Source: Dipylidium caninum (taxonomy: Eukaryota > Platyhelminthes > Cestoda > Cyclophyllidea > Dipylidiidae). From it: 64,000 nucleotides of DNA. The notes under the pieces were generated by a model. It did no database searches. It worked only from the letters and a program-made list of their open reading frames with translations, and had not been told where the DNA came from. Shown here piece by piece: positions 13,001 to 19,862 of the stretch (the stretch's first letter is position 1; every line of letters starts with the position of its first letter). The stretch spans positions 62,001 to 126,000 of the forward strand of contig QEYB01001189.1 in NCBI GenBank assembly GCA_017562135.1, in the 5' to 3' direction. The position numbers were made by a program, and so were the translations under genes.

Positions 13001-14076
13001 GGCACCCCAAGTCCTGCTCCGGTTTTGTCCCCGGCCAGTCGTAGCAGCGCCGGGGGCGGTAGGGGAGGCATGATGCTCCGCGCACCCCCGACCCCAATTT
13101 GCAGCATCTGGTGTGCACAGAAGCGGAGAGGTGCTACTCGAGTACTCAGTACCTGCACAGGTGACTGGCGACGACGGCAGTCACTTGAAAAAGGCGGTGC
13201 CCATCACTTCCACTCCTACTCCTACTGCATCATCGTGGAAACACCCTCCCTACGAGCGGATTGTCCGTGGAGTTGAGTGCATCATTGTGCGAATCAGGGC
13301 TCTGCTGGATGTGAGTTGAGTAACACTAGCTTTACAGCCTTATAACCCTCTACTGTGAGCGAGGTGCCACTTATGATCCTTCTCGTTAACCTACAGTTGG
13401 TTTTTACAATAATTGTTACTACTGCATTATAGTTGTGACATCAATGAGCCCGGCCTGCATCCATGGGATATTCATAATGAGGGAGAACTTATTGTCATTA
13501 AAAGGCGTCCTTATATCAGAGTTTGGAATAGGTTTTATTCGTTTCACGGGTGGACTTCCAAATCAAAATGATGTATACGATTTGAACAAAAGTTGCTGGG
13601 ATAAGTGATCAGTTGGTGGAGTATGAAAACCTTTTTATTAACGATCCAGTGTAGCGAATGAGATCTTATTATACGATCTACCCGATTTCATCCAGGTAGA
13701 ACGGCGGGTCCTGATTGAGGATTGGTATACGTTTATGTTTTCTTGCGTGTCACAGGCAGCGAACGGGAGGCGGATTCATGAGAAGGCGCGCTCCTCGCAG
13801 CTCATCCAGGCGGCGGTACAGGACCTGGTGGTGTTATTTCCCCCAATCAGCAAGTGCCATCCTACCGTGGGCGCCGCACTGACCTCCCTCATGGCCAACT
13901 CGCAGAAACTGCGCCTCCATTGTGAGGCAATTGCCAACGCTGCTGTCGCCACCGAACCCTCCACTGGCGCCAGCACCTCAAGTAGCTGCAACAGTAGTCA
14001 ATTGATCACTTTCGCACATGAAATCGCCAGCGCTGCCAAAACCGTCCTTAATTTCTTTCAGGCGGAACGCCACTAA
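644..14076 (+). CDS. GIT: GIT-family ArfGAP, 3' portion of gene (partial)
   Basis: GIT proteins are scaffolds for PIX, paxillin and FAK at focal adhesions and synapses, and carry an Arf GTPase-activating domain. Exons I read: 644-1057, 3901-4479, 6720-6897, 6945-7068, a tentative 7944-7998, 8127-8465, 8930-8958, 9008-9555, 12957-13058, 13105-13310, 13756-14076 (stop TAA). In order these give: YELTDGLSFYLC, a Spa2-homology repeat DLCIDVYDEAERR, a second repeat RQKLGRLSMTAFRALVVDVL, a Ser/Thr-rich linker, a coiled coil, an acidic region, and a C-terminal helical bundle matching the GIT focal-adhesion-targeting domain. Order and motifs match animal GIT1/GIT2. The ArfGAP zinc finger and ankyrin repeats are absent and should lie upstream of the window. 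With the tentative exon the coding length is 2895 nt, divisible by three. Family assignment is strong; the junctions between 6898 and 8126 are uncertain. Confidence 0.9.
1058..3900 (+). other. GIT intron, 2.8 kb
   Basis: T-rich. The open frames here are short and show no family motif. The flanking exons join in phase 0 within a continuous SHD repeat, so no coding exon is needed inside. Confidence 0.8.
3901..4479 (+). CDS. GIT: GIT exon: Spa2-homology repeats 1 and 2
   Basis: Phase 0, 193 codons. DLCIDVYDEAERRLTNS closes SHD repeat 1 (vertebrate ELAMDVYDEVDRRE). ARQKLGRLSMTAFRAL followed by VVDVLHEAARR is SHD repeat 2. In the family this region binds PIX and FAK. Between the repeats is a Gly/Pro/Thr-rich insertion (about 3970-4125) longer than in vertebrates. 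The exon ends DDPVYDQ before donor CAG|gtgagt. Confidence 0.93.
4480..6719 (+). other. GIT intron, 2.2 kb
   Basis: Nothing coding is recognised. AT-rich on both strands, with only short chance open frames. Confidence 0.75.
6720..6897 (+). CDS. GIT: GIT exon: Ser/Thr-rich linker
   Basis: Starts in phase 0 with VAVETEVGVM, which sits where vertebrate GIT has VASDEDT after the SHD domain. Low-complexity Ser/Thr/Ala sequence follows, then an acidic/Gln segment ending KEQKQP. The donor CCAG|gtgagg leaves phase 1. An alternative donor at 6738 would give a six-residue exon and remain in frame, but it discards the better coding reading. Confidence 0.7.
6898..6944 (+). other. Micro-intron of 47 bp in GIT
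   Basis: Donor gtgagg; the acceptor ends in attcag after a pyrimidine stretch. Splicing it out changes the downstream frame to a Ser-rich reading that stays open to a gtaata donor at 7069. Size and boundaries match the other micro-introns in this gene. Confidence 0.5.
6945..7068 (+). CDS. GIT: Probable GIT exon: Ser/Pro-rich linker
   Basis: Entered in phase 1 (codon completed as GAT). It reads DASPSRIASSSSSPVIIE and then a basic stretch ending LASHR, leaving phase 2 at donor CCG|gtaata. Support is the splice signals and the open reading only; no conserved GIT motif falls here. Confidence 0.45.
7944..7998 (+). CDS. GIT: Tentative small GIT exon
   Basis: A strong acceptor (pyrimidine tract then cag at 7941-7943) opens a 55-nt segment ending at donor TAT|gtactt. 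It would convert phase 2 to phase 0, exactly what is needed to reach the exon at 8127, and makes the whole CDS divisible by three. The peptide (SIPVCFRGQPNFPILEIY) is not a known GIT motif. Chance is a serious alternative. Confidence 0.2.
8127..8465 (+). CDS. GIT: GIT exon: coiled coil
   Basis: Phase 0, 113 codons, open throughout. The second half has a heptad pattern including EEMRRLREEREEATQQL and RLRELELTCERLTEEN, matching the GIT leucine-zipper region that mediates dimerisation. The donor is AAT|gtgagt. The acceptor at 8125-8126 has a weak pyrimidine tract. A stronger acceptor at 8066-8067 was considered, but all three frames from it hit a stop before the coil. Confidence 0.75.
8466..8929 (+). 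other. GIT intron, 464 bp
   Basis: T-rich sequence with no coding signal. It ends at acceptor aatag before the micro-exon at 8930. Confidence 0.75.
8930..8958 (+). CDS. GIT: GIT micro-exon (29 nt)
   Basis: Reads NAFESRVFS plus two bases, joining phase 0 upstream to phase 2 downstream. Continuing past 8958 in the same frame gives a stop at about 9011. Splicing at CAGCAG|gtatgg to the acceptor at 9006-9007 restores the long acidic frame. Confidence 0.65.
8959..9007 (+). other. Micro-intron of 49 bp in GIT
   Basis: Donor gtatgg; acceptor ctactggcag preceded by a C/T-rich tract. Needed to keep the frame between the coiled-coil exon and the acidic exon. Confidence 0.65.
9008..9555 (+). CDS. GIT: GIT exon: acidic and low-complexity region
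   Basis: Enters in phase 2 and leaves in phase 1. It contains a strongly acidic run (SEEEEGEEDDDEEYNNED), a His/Ser segment, then Val/Thr/Ala/Pro-rich sequence with SYVNLQNPRPSTARTPLGK. In vertebrate GIT the equivalent stretch between coil and FAT-like bundle is also disordered and poorly conserved. The donor is TCGG|gtgagt. Confidence 0.8.
9556..12956 (+). other. GIT intron, 3.4 kb
   Basis: No exon supported. The flanking exons join phase 1 to phase 1, giving a sensible DTEASDDYTAP junction. It contains a 20-bp palindrome at 12383-12402. Confidence 0.75.
12383..12402. repeat. Short perfect palindrome
   Basis: GTCGAATA and its reverse complement TATTCGAC flank the 4-base centre TGCG, inside a GIT intron. 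It causes near-identical peptide starts on both strands. No transposon or other context surrounds it. Confidence 0.7.
12957..13058 (+). CDS. GIT: GIT exon: Asp/Pro/Ser linker
   Basis: Entered in phase 1 after acceptor ctgcag. It reads DTEASDDYTAPNETGTPSPA and then a Ser/Gly-rich end. Without splicing at GGCG|gtaggg the frame runs into unrelated sequence and loses the downstream GIT bundle. Confidence 0.75.
13059..13104 (+). other. Micro-intron of 46 bp in GIT
   Basis: Donor gtaggg; acceptor caatttgcag after a C-rich tract. The upstream frame (position mod 3 = 2) and the downstream frame (mod 3 = 0) are both clearly coding. Only removal of these 46 bases joins them, via phase 1. Confidence 0.8.
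13105..13310 (+). CDS. GIT: GIT exon: start of the FAT-like helical bundle
   Basis: Starts in phase 1 and ends in phase 0. The last part, YERIVRGVECIIVRIRALLD, aligns with the first helix of the vertebrate GIT C-terminal domain (TEQVTKNIQELLRAAQ). That domain is the paxillin-binding focal-adhesion-targeting bundle. The donor is GAT|gtgagt. Confidence 0.85.
13311..13755 (+). other. GIT intron, 445 bp
   Basis: Last intron of the gene, T-rich. It ends in gtgtcacag. Phase 0 on both sides. Confidence 0.85.
13756..14076 (+). CDS. GIT: GIT terminal exon: FAT-like bundle
   Basis: Phase 0, ending in TAA. RRIHEKARSSQLIQAAVQDL, LVVLFPPISK and FAHEIASAAKTVL match the vertebrate GIT C-terminus (SEKIHLAVTEMASLFPKRP and QCAYDIAKAAKQLV). 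The Ser/Thr-rich loop between helices 3 and 4 is longer than in vertebrates. This is the clearest homology in the gene. Confidence 0.95.
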   Translation, partial: AANGRRIHEKARSSQLIQAAVQDLVVLFPPISKCHPTVGAALTSLMANSQKLRLHCEAIANAAVATEPSTGASTSSSCNSSQLITFAHEIASAAKTVLNFFQAERH

Positions 14077-16970
14077 ATGGATACCATGGCGCGCAAACAC
14101 GCACAATCCCTTGTATATACTTGTCTGTTACTACTAGCAATCTCCCTTCTCTGCATGTGTTTGCGATGAGCGTGCGAATCCCCTAACCATTTACACTGAT
14201 CATCCCTCATCACTTATCTTTTAAATTCATTTTTATCGCCTCATCACTCTGTTATGCGATTTTTTCTTACTCCTACCGCCCTTTTTCCCCTGTGTTCGAC
14301 TATTGGGCAAATTGTCTGCCTACCCCCCGTCCGAGTCGAACTACATACTCAGGCTCAGCCAACTTTCCTAATCGAAATAAACGGCCAATCTGATTTTGCG
14401 GCTGGGTGGTTTACCCATGAATCCATCCATCTCATCGAGCCACGGGGCTTGGGTTAGCATCCTGACGTTGAAGTGCAGATGGTCCCGATTTCAGGTGATC
14501 AGGTATTGTATTGCACCATGATCGTTGCATTGAGCGTATCTAGTACTGCTTGGGTTACATTGTATTAGACGTGGTAATTAAAAGTGGAAAGTACTAACGG
14601 TGGATGGTTGAGAACGATGATAAACTCTATGTTTACAGAGCGTCGATCAGTGCGAGGCGAGTAGGGTTCCAATCATATGTAAAAATTTCCAACGGGCAAT
14701 GTTTGTGTTCTCAAAGTCTTGGCTAGCAAAATTGACTGCCAATCCTGTTTTGTGCGCCCTACTTTGCCACTGCGTCACTTTTCAGTAGCTGTTAGTAGTT
14801 AAAACGTTCGACTGGCGGGTAGTGCAAGTTGCTTTCTGTCCGTTCAGTGGAATGCCCCAGATGGGGAGGTGATAGTCAACAAGTGACGGACTCTTGACCC
14901 GGTCGGGGGAGACTCGGTGTGGTCGAGGGCTAGGCGAGACGCAGGCGGACGATGTTGTATGGTTTTTCATTTCAGTCTCGCACTCGCAAACCTATTGTCA
15001 CCGCCTTGAGGTCCTTATTTCCGTGCACAAAAAAAACCCGTTTTTCTGATCTAAAAACTATTTACCCAAAGAGGAAACTCAAGACACACTCCAGTTAAGC
15101 AGATTCTCAAGCTTCCGTAGTGTTACTACATCTCCGGCGCTGCTCTTACTCCCCCCAACCAGGGTTATTTAGTTGCCTCTATTTAGGTGTCGATCAAAGA
15201 AGAAATCCTTTTAATCCTTCAAATTACAGATAGCAGCTAAATAAAAGCACTGTAAGTCTGAATGTTTTTATCCGACTTTTTTAAATCCAGATCTTAATTG
15301 ACTTTTTTTCACCCAGGAGGATCTCCTTAGAGAAACGCTTTTCCCTCTCGAATTTCCTTTCCTCCCAATGAACACTCATTTTAGTAGGCACCTACTTCGT
15401 TGTAAGCGCTTCCCAATCTTGGGAAGGAAAGCCGCATTCCTTTTGCAGAGCGAATCGAGTTCTGTCATGCCGGCCGCGCGTGTATGCACGTAAATTTTCA
15501 CTCCTGAAAGGGAATTTAGCATTCAACAAAATTTGTGAATTGGGTCCATTGCGATTTCACCCACCCACACAGCCGGCAATTGTTTGTTCCTTGGTCCACT
15601 AGCATGCATTCAAGGCGCTGGAGAACATCCTACAGCATCTGAGTGTGTCGGTGCTCGTCTGCCCAACTTCAAAATGCTGCAACAGTCCCATGCGCCTAGG
15701 ATCAGTTAGCAGATTTGACATTTCAGGGAATCATTAAGGGCATTTTAGTCGGAAATTCAACTTAAGGTGTTCGTGCAGAAGATCATATCAACAAAATCTT
15801 GTCCATCTTTTCAACTGCTGACTAACTCATTATGGGATTATCGGGCTGGATTTCATTGAACTAGTGTAGGCATAATATGATTTGAATATAAAAAACTGGA
15901 AGTTTGAGGTTTTACCTTGCTCTACACATTCAAGATGGTCTTTACCAGAAGATATGCCTTCATACTCTGAATATTCCGCTCCCGCACAAAATCCTACATC
16001 ACCCTTGCGGAACATAAAATCATTCGCCGGCGATGACTACTTTTTGCCATTCCGCAGGTGACACCACCTAGATGAGTCCAATAAGACTTCAGAGGAGCAA
16101 TTTGCGTCGCAATTTTAGTAACAGGATGGTCGATTTATCGGCGACAACAGTCTGGGCTGTCTGTAAAGTCCTTTTGTACGATGCCGACGACTTGCACTTG
16201 AGACCGTTAACAGACTTGTACGTAGTTCATTATTACGATTACTACTTCTGTCTGTGAAATGATTTCAATAAAATAAATCACAACTGCTGATTCTGGCATT
16301 TCGCAGCACTGCATATAAGGTATGGTAAATCGGGCTGGTACTAAGAAAGGCGATACTATGTACCATGGAGATTCGTCGCCGACTCAGCTGCTTTAAGTGT
16401 CTTAATGACCCTGACGTAGCCGATAAAAGCACTTCTTTCCCACATCATGGAGCGTAGCTCCTCAAACAGCATAATTTAATAGATGCACTAAAGCTACCAC
16501 TATACGTGGGATCAAGATATCCAGAGAGAGGCTACAGAGGCAAAGACGTGACTTCAAACCTAGTGACAGAAGTCTAACAGGCAAAGCATCACATCAAAAT
16601 GAGGCACGAGTCAATCTACAGCCCAATAAGGTAGTGTATCATACGAAAGCACGGGCAAATACATCAAAACATGATCTATCACAAATTTGATCGCAACAAC
16701 TTTCACCCGGCGCAGTAATATGAAAGCCAAGAGGTCTCAAGGCCATACACGTGACCGCCATCCAATTACCAGATGGCGGGATAAACTGCCTTTAAGCAAC
16801 CATTCGCCCCCCATCAAGCATAGAATGATAAAAAAAGTCAATTCTTTACTCGTTTACTCGAGTATTCTACACTTATTGAAATAGAAATCTCAACGAAAGT
16901 GACGCATAATACTGTTAATGAGACGAAGATGGTCCTGAGGAGAGATAGAGCAAAAATAAGCGTCAAGAAC
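14077..16970. other. Intergenic region between convergent GIT and phosphatase genes
   Basis: About 2.9 kb holding the 3' UTRs of both genes. A polyadenylation signal for GIT is visible at 14376. No other gene is supported; open frames are short and lack codon structure. The + strand becomes A-rich towards its right end, as in the neighbouring - strand gene. Confidence 0.7.
14376..14381 (+). terminator. Candidate polyadenylation signal for GIT
   Basis: AATAAA about 300 bases after the GIT stop codon, the first canonical hexamer on that strand downstream of the gene. Confidence 0.5.
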
Positions 16971-17178
16971 TCATTTCTGCAACCCAACTCTTGCGTCTTC
17001 CTCGACCAGTTGTTGATACAACTCCAGAATGCTGGGGTATACAAGATCAGGAATTAGAAGAGAAGTCTCGTTGGGGTCCGCGCGAACTGCCGCCAACATC
17101 GATTCAGAAGTCACTCCACTCATCACGCATACTGTGCACAGTCCCGATGCATTGCCCATTTCGATATCTGTGTCAAGC
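16971..17178 (-). CDS. PGP: Phosphatase exon 6: motif IV and C-terminus
   Basis: Enters in phase 2, completing R of GDR. LDTDIEMGNASGLCTVCVMS followed by GVTS is the conserved HAD motif IV and downstream strand. The end, PSILELYQQL, matches the family's DFYVDSIADL helix. Stop TGA. Confidence 0.93.
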
Positions 17179-18827
17179 CTACAAAGGAAAATTATTTAAA
17201 AGCGCAGTGGTTTTAGGCAACTCGGCTGATGCAGATCTCGCCATCTATTGTTCAAATAGAAAATAGCCCAAAGTCTAACAATGTGTCAAAAATATTCTAT
17301 TTAAAAAGATTTAGTAAGCTACACATTACTCATAGGTACATCTAAGAAAAATTCATGTAAAGGTTACTATCAACAATTTACCTCCAGTTGGCTAAGAGGG
17401 TTGAATAAACTCGTGCCGATTACCGTTTAAAACTAACAACATAAACTCGGAAAAGGCAAATTCTAGGGCAAAATTCGCAGTAATAAAAGCGATCATCAAT
17501 TCAAGTCATTTTTGAATGTAATATTCACAAATATATGGTTTTCCATTTGCCTATTCTGAAAGGTAAACTGGAATGACCGTATAGGGTTAAAAATATAAAC
17601 AGCGAAAAGTAGTGCAAATTGACCAAGGAAGCAAAAGTCAGGCCAGGCGGTCAAGTACAAATAATACTTCGATAAACGCAAACAGAAATTACTAATACTT
17701 TTTTTACATCTGAGAATATCCCCAGAGAGTAAAAACTAGGTATATACGCGAAGACCAACATCATTCGTTCACTAGAAGCTACGCAAACATGAAAGTGCTA
17801 ATATAACTTACATCATAGGACACAGACATTATTTTAATATGGATATTTAAGGGGCGCAAGTAGGATGAACACTATTAAAAATACACATCACAAGGACCTA
17901 CACTTACCTGTCCCCTACGATTAGGGTTGTCCTCTCTTCGACTCCGTACTTGTCCTTAATGAATTCCCACATTGCTTTTGACGGCTTTCCAAAAACAGTC
18001 GGCTCAACACCAGACGCCTTCTTAACTGCAGCAACTATAGACCCCGTTCCTAAATTATTTTAAAAAAGGTTGCTAATCAGAACACAGATAAATGAAGAAT
18101 ATCACCTGGCAATATATAATCGGCACACGGCAATAACGCATCTTCATTAGTTGCGTAAAAACTGGCGCCATGAGCAATATAATTTACCGCTTTCAAAACT
18201 TTCATATAATTAGCGTAAAAATCGAATCCAACAATCACACCAGAAATCTGTAGAGGAAATCACCAAATTAACGGCTTGCTGTTACGTTGCCTCGCAGATG
18301 CGACACATTAAATTCAGGTAACGTTGTGTCATCCGGCTATGAGAGAGAAGTTATATACTTATGAGATTCATACCCCAATGCCAAAATGTTCAATTCCAAC
18401 TTTATCCAACTCCTCACCAATCCCCGACTGACCGATAACATACAAGGGGCCTTGTACGCCTTTTCTAGCCAAGGTGCTAGCAGTGACATTTGCAGAGCAA
18501 ATGATTTCTGACTAGCCTTATGGTAAATGAAAACAATGACAAACTGATTGCAAGGGTAAGCCGAGCTTTCTACATTTGTCCAAGTACTGTTCGACGGATT
18601 TAGTGCTGTTGTTTGTCACAAGAAAAATGTTACGACCGCTCGATTTTAAGTAGTGGAGAAGATCAGCGGCTCCTCTAATTAGCCCCCGGGGTATTCCAAA
18701 GAGTACCTGACTTATTTTAAAAACAATTAAACAAACCATCGGCATCGAATAAGAATGTCTTATAAGCGCTAAGCATCGAAAAGCGCATCCGACCGTGTCG
18801 CAAGCGTGAGATAGCCTTTATACACAT
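16971..18827 (-). CDS. PGP: HAD-type phosphatase, PGP/PDXP family (one apparent frameshift)
   Basis: Six exons, 5' to 3' on the - strand: 18827-18737, 18706-18545, 18511-18374, 18247-18106, 18049-17908, 17178-16971. HAD motif I is FDADG (nucleophile Asp about residue 28), motif II is VTNNST, the C2 cap holds VGFDFYANYMK and TNEDALLP, motif III is the Lys in GKPSKAMWEF, and motif IV is GDRLDTDI. This is the 2-phosphoglycolate / pyridoxal-5'-phosphate phosphatase family, cytosolic; PGP is more likely because the cap resembles it, but substrate cannot be read from sequence alone. Exon lengths sum to 883 nt, one too many. The extra base maps to a CCCCGGGGG run at 18683-18691; without it the protein is 293 residues, the family's usual size. 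The start at 18827 gives the usual short leader before motif I. Confidence 0.9.
17179..17907 (-). other. Phosphatase intron 5, 729 bp
   Basis: AT-rich, with A in excess on the + strand. Donor gtaagt and acceptor tttgtag on the - strand. No exon supported inside. Confidence 0.85.
17908..18049 (-). CDS. PGP: Phosphatase exon 5: motif III
   Basis: Enters in phase 1 and leaves in phase 2. It contains GTGSIVAAVKKASG, then GKPSKAMWEFI with the motif III lysine, and TTLIVGD leading into motif IV. Confidence 0.93.
18106..18247 (-). CDS. PGP: Phosphatase exon 4: C2 cap
   Basis: Phase 0 to phase 1. ISGVIVGFDFYANYMKVLKA and TNEDALLPCADYILPG correspond to the cap segment VVVGFDPHFSYMKLTKAL and TNMDNRLP of PGP. 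Confidence 0.92.
18374..18511 (-). CDS. PGP: Phosphatase exon 3
   Basis: Phase 0, 46 codons. SEIICSANVTASTLARKG then GPLYVIGQSGIGEELDKVGI matches the family's SSAYCTAxYL and YVLGSxxLxxELExVGI region. Confidence 0.9.
18512..18544 (-). other. Micro-intron of 33 bp in the phosphatase
   Basis: On the - strand it runs from gtttgt to ggctag. Removing it joins KLGLPLQS to SEIICSA in frame, the expected family order. Confidence 0.8.
18545..18706 (-). CDS. PGP: Phosphatase exon 2: motif II
   Basis: It reads LIRGAADLLHYLKSSGRNIF then LVTNNSTKSVEQYL, containing motif II. Taken literally the first codons are VLFGIPRG in phase 0, but exon 1 ends in phase 1. Reading from phase 1 gives TLW right after DADG, then a stop unless one base of the CCCCGGGGG run is dropped. 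Confidence 0.85.
18683..18691 (-). other. PGP: Apparent +1 indel in the phosphatase coding sequence
   Basis: Homopolymer junction (+ strand CCCCCGGGG). With one base fewer, motif I reads DADGTLW and the spacing from W to the downstream I-x-G-A matches the family exactly (Ile +6, Gly +8, Ala +9). As given, the spacing is off by one and the splice phases do not match. A sequencing or assembly error is the simplest explanation; a real mutation is possible. Confidence 0.65.
18707..18736 (-). other. Micro-intron of 30 bp in the phosphatase
   Basis: On the - strand it runs from gtttgt to agtcag, directly after the codons of motif I. The motif FDADG lies immediately 5' and the rest of the domain immediately 3', so an intron of about this size is required. 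Confidence 0.7.
18737..18827 (-). CDS. PGP: Phosphatase exon 1: start and motif I
   Basis: ATG at 18827 with A at -3. A 27-residue basic leader precedes FDADG, which holds the two catalytic aspartates. Later in-frame ATGs (M14, M18) are alternative starts. Confidence 0.8.
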
Positions 18828-19789
18828 CGTTGGTGTCTTGATGGGGATAAACAAAACTAAGGTTAAGATATCCGTAAATCATTTAAACTACCTACTTCAG
18901 TTCGGACAGATCAACATACCAACACAACAAATTGTGTAACGCAAATTAATATTTAAATGCGAGGCAGCATAAAATTTGCCGTTTTTTAGTCACGATACAT
19001 TGATTAATTGTTATTGTTGACAAATTTGGGCAGCTAGTTACTGCAACAAATATGTTTTCTGTGACGCTAATAAAAACTGTCAACCTTATTTTACCAAAAA
19101 CACAAACAATCACGAATAATAACGCTGCCCCAGTACCTCAAACCCGTTATACCTAAATAATAAGATTTCTTCTATGCAATCGTCGCTATGAACGGTAATC
19201 GTCTGTCCACATAGTAAAAACCCATTTATACATTTTCGGATTTCCCTTCCTGAGTACTGTCGCATCCAATGGCAAAAGGTGCATTTCTTCCCTAGTTCTA
19301 ACACACATCAACTCCGCTTTTCGATGTTCGCATACGCATGCTTGACAGGTTGTTTTTGGCGCTGTGTGCTTCTATTTGACTTTTATGCATGGCTGAATTA
19401 GGCAAAACTTCTATATAGAATTTCTAACTGCTTTAATGCCCTTAACTATTTTGAAGCAAGATATTTGAGTAAGTTCTCCTTTAAAGCTTTAAAACTTAAA
19501 TATTGTTCAATATTAGTTTGTATAATTCGTTCCCGTAAGTTTGCCGTCAACTTTGCTGTTTAATAAGACATTCTGGAGTGTTTAAATTACCCGCAGAAAT
19601 TTGGAAGTGTTCGTTTGACGTTAACCCTGTGATCATTTAAGGTCAGTCGATAAGTGAGGTCACATGAGCTCTTCTGCCTTCTTATTTGTGCTTTGAAGGT
19701 CGTTCACCGGCAAACGAGTTATTTCCAGTTCTTCGCATGTTACCGGTGTTTTGTGCATTATTTCTGTTTCATGTATTGGTTGAATGACA
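18828..19789. promoter_or_regulatory. Divergent intergenic region (probable bidirectional promoter)
   Basis: About 960 bp between two genes transcribed away from each other. It is AT-rich, with no open frame of interest. I see no clear TATA box placed relative to either start, so its role as a promoter is inferred from gene orientation alone. Confidence 0.45.
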
Positions 19790-19862
19790 ATGGAAGAGAA
19801 GGCCAATATCGACACCTTACTAATTGCGGCAGAAGTACTTGAAAGTGATCTTGTTAGAGGTG
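19790..19862 (+). CDS. Unknown gene exon 1: SID-like helix
   Basis: ATG start; 24 codons plus one base: MEEKANIDTLLIAAEV then LESDLVRG. The first part can form an amphipathic helix with the L-L-x-A-A-x-x-L-E pattern of MNT/MXD Sin3-interaction domains. The donor is GGTG|gtacgt. Confidence 0.75.
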
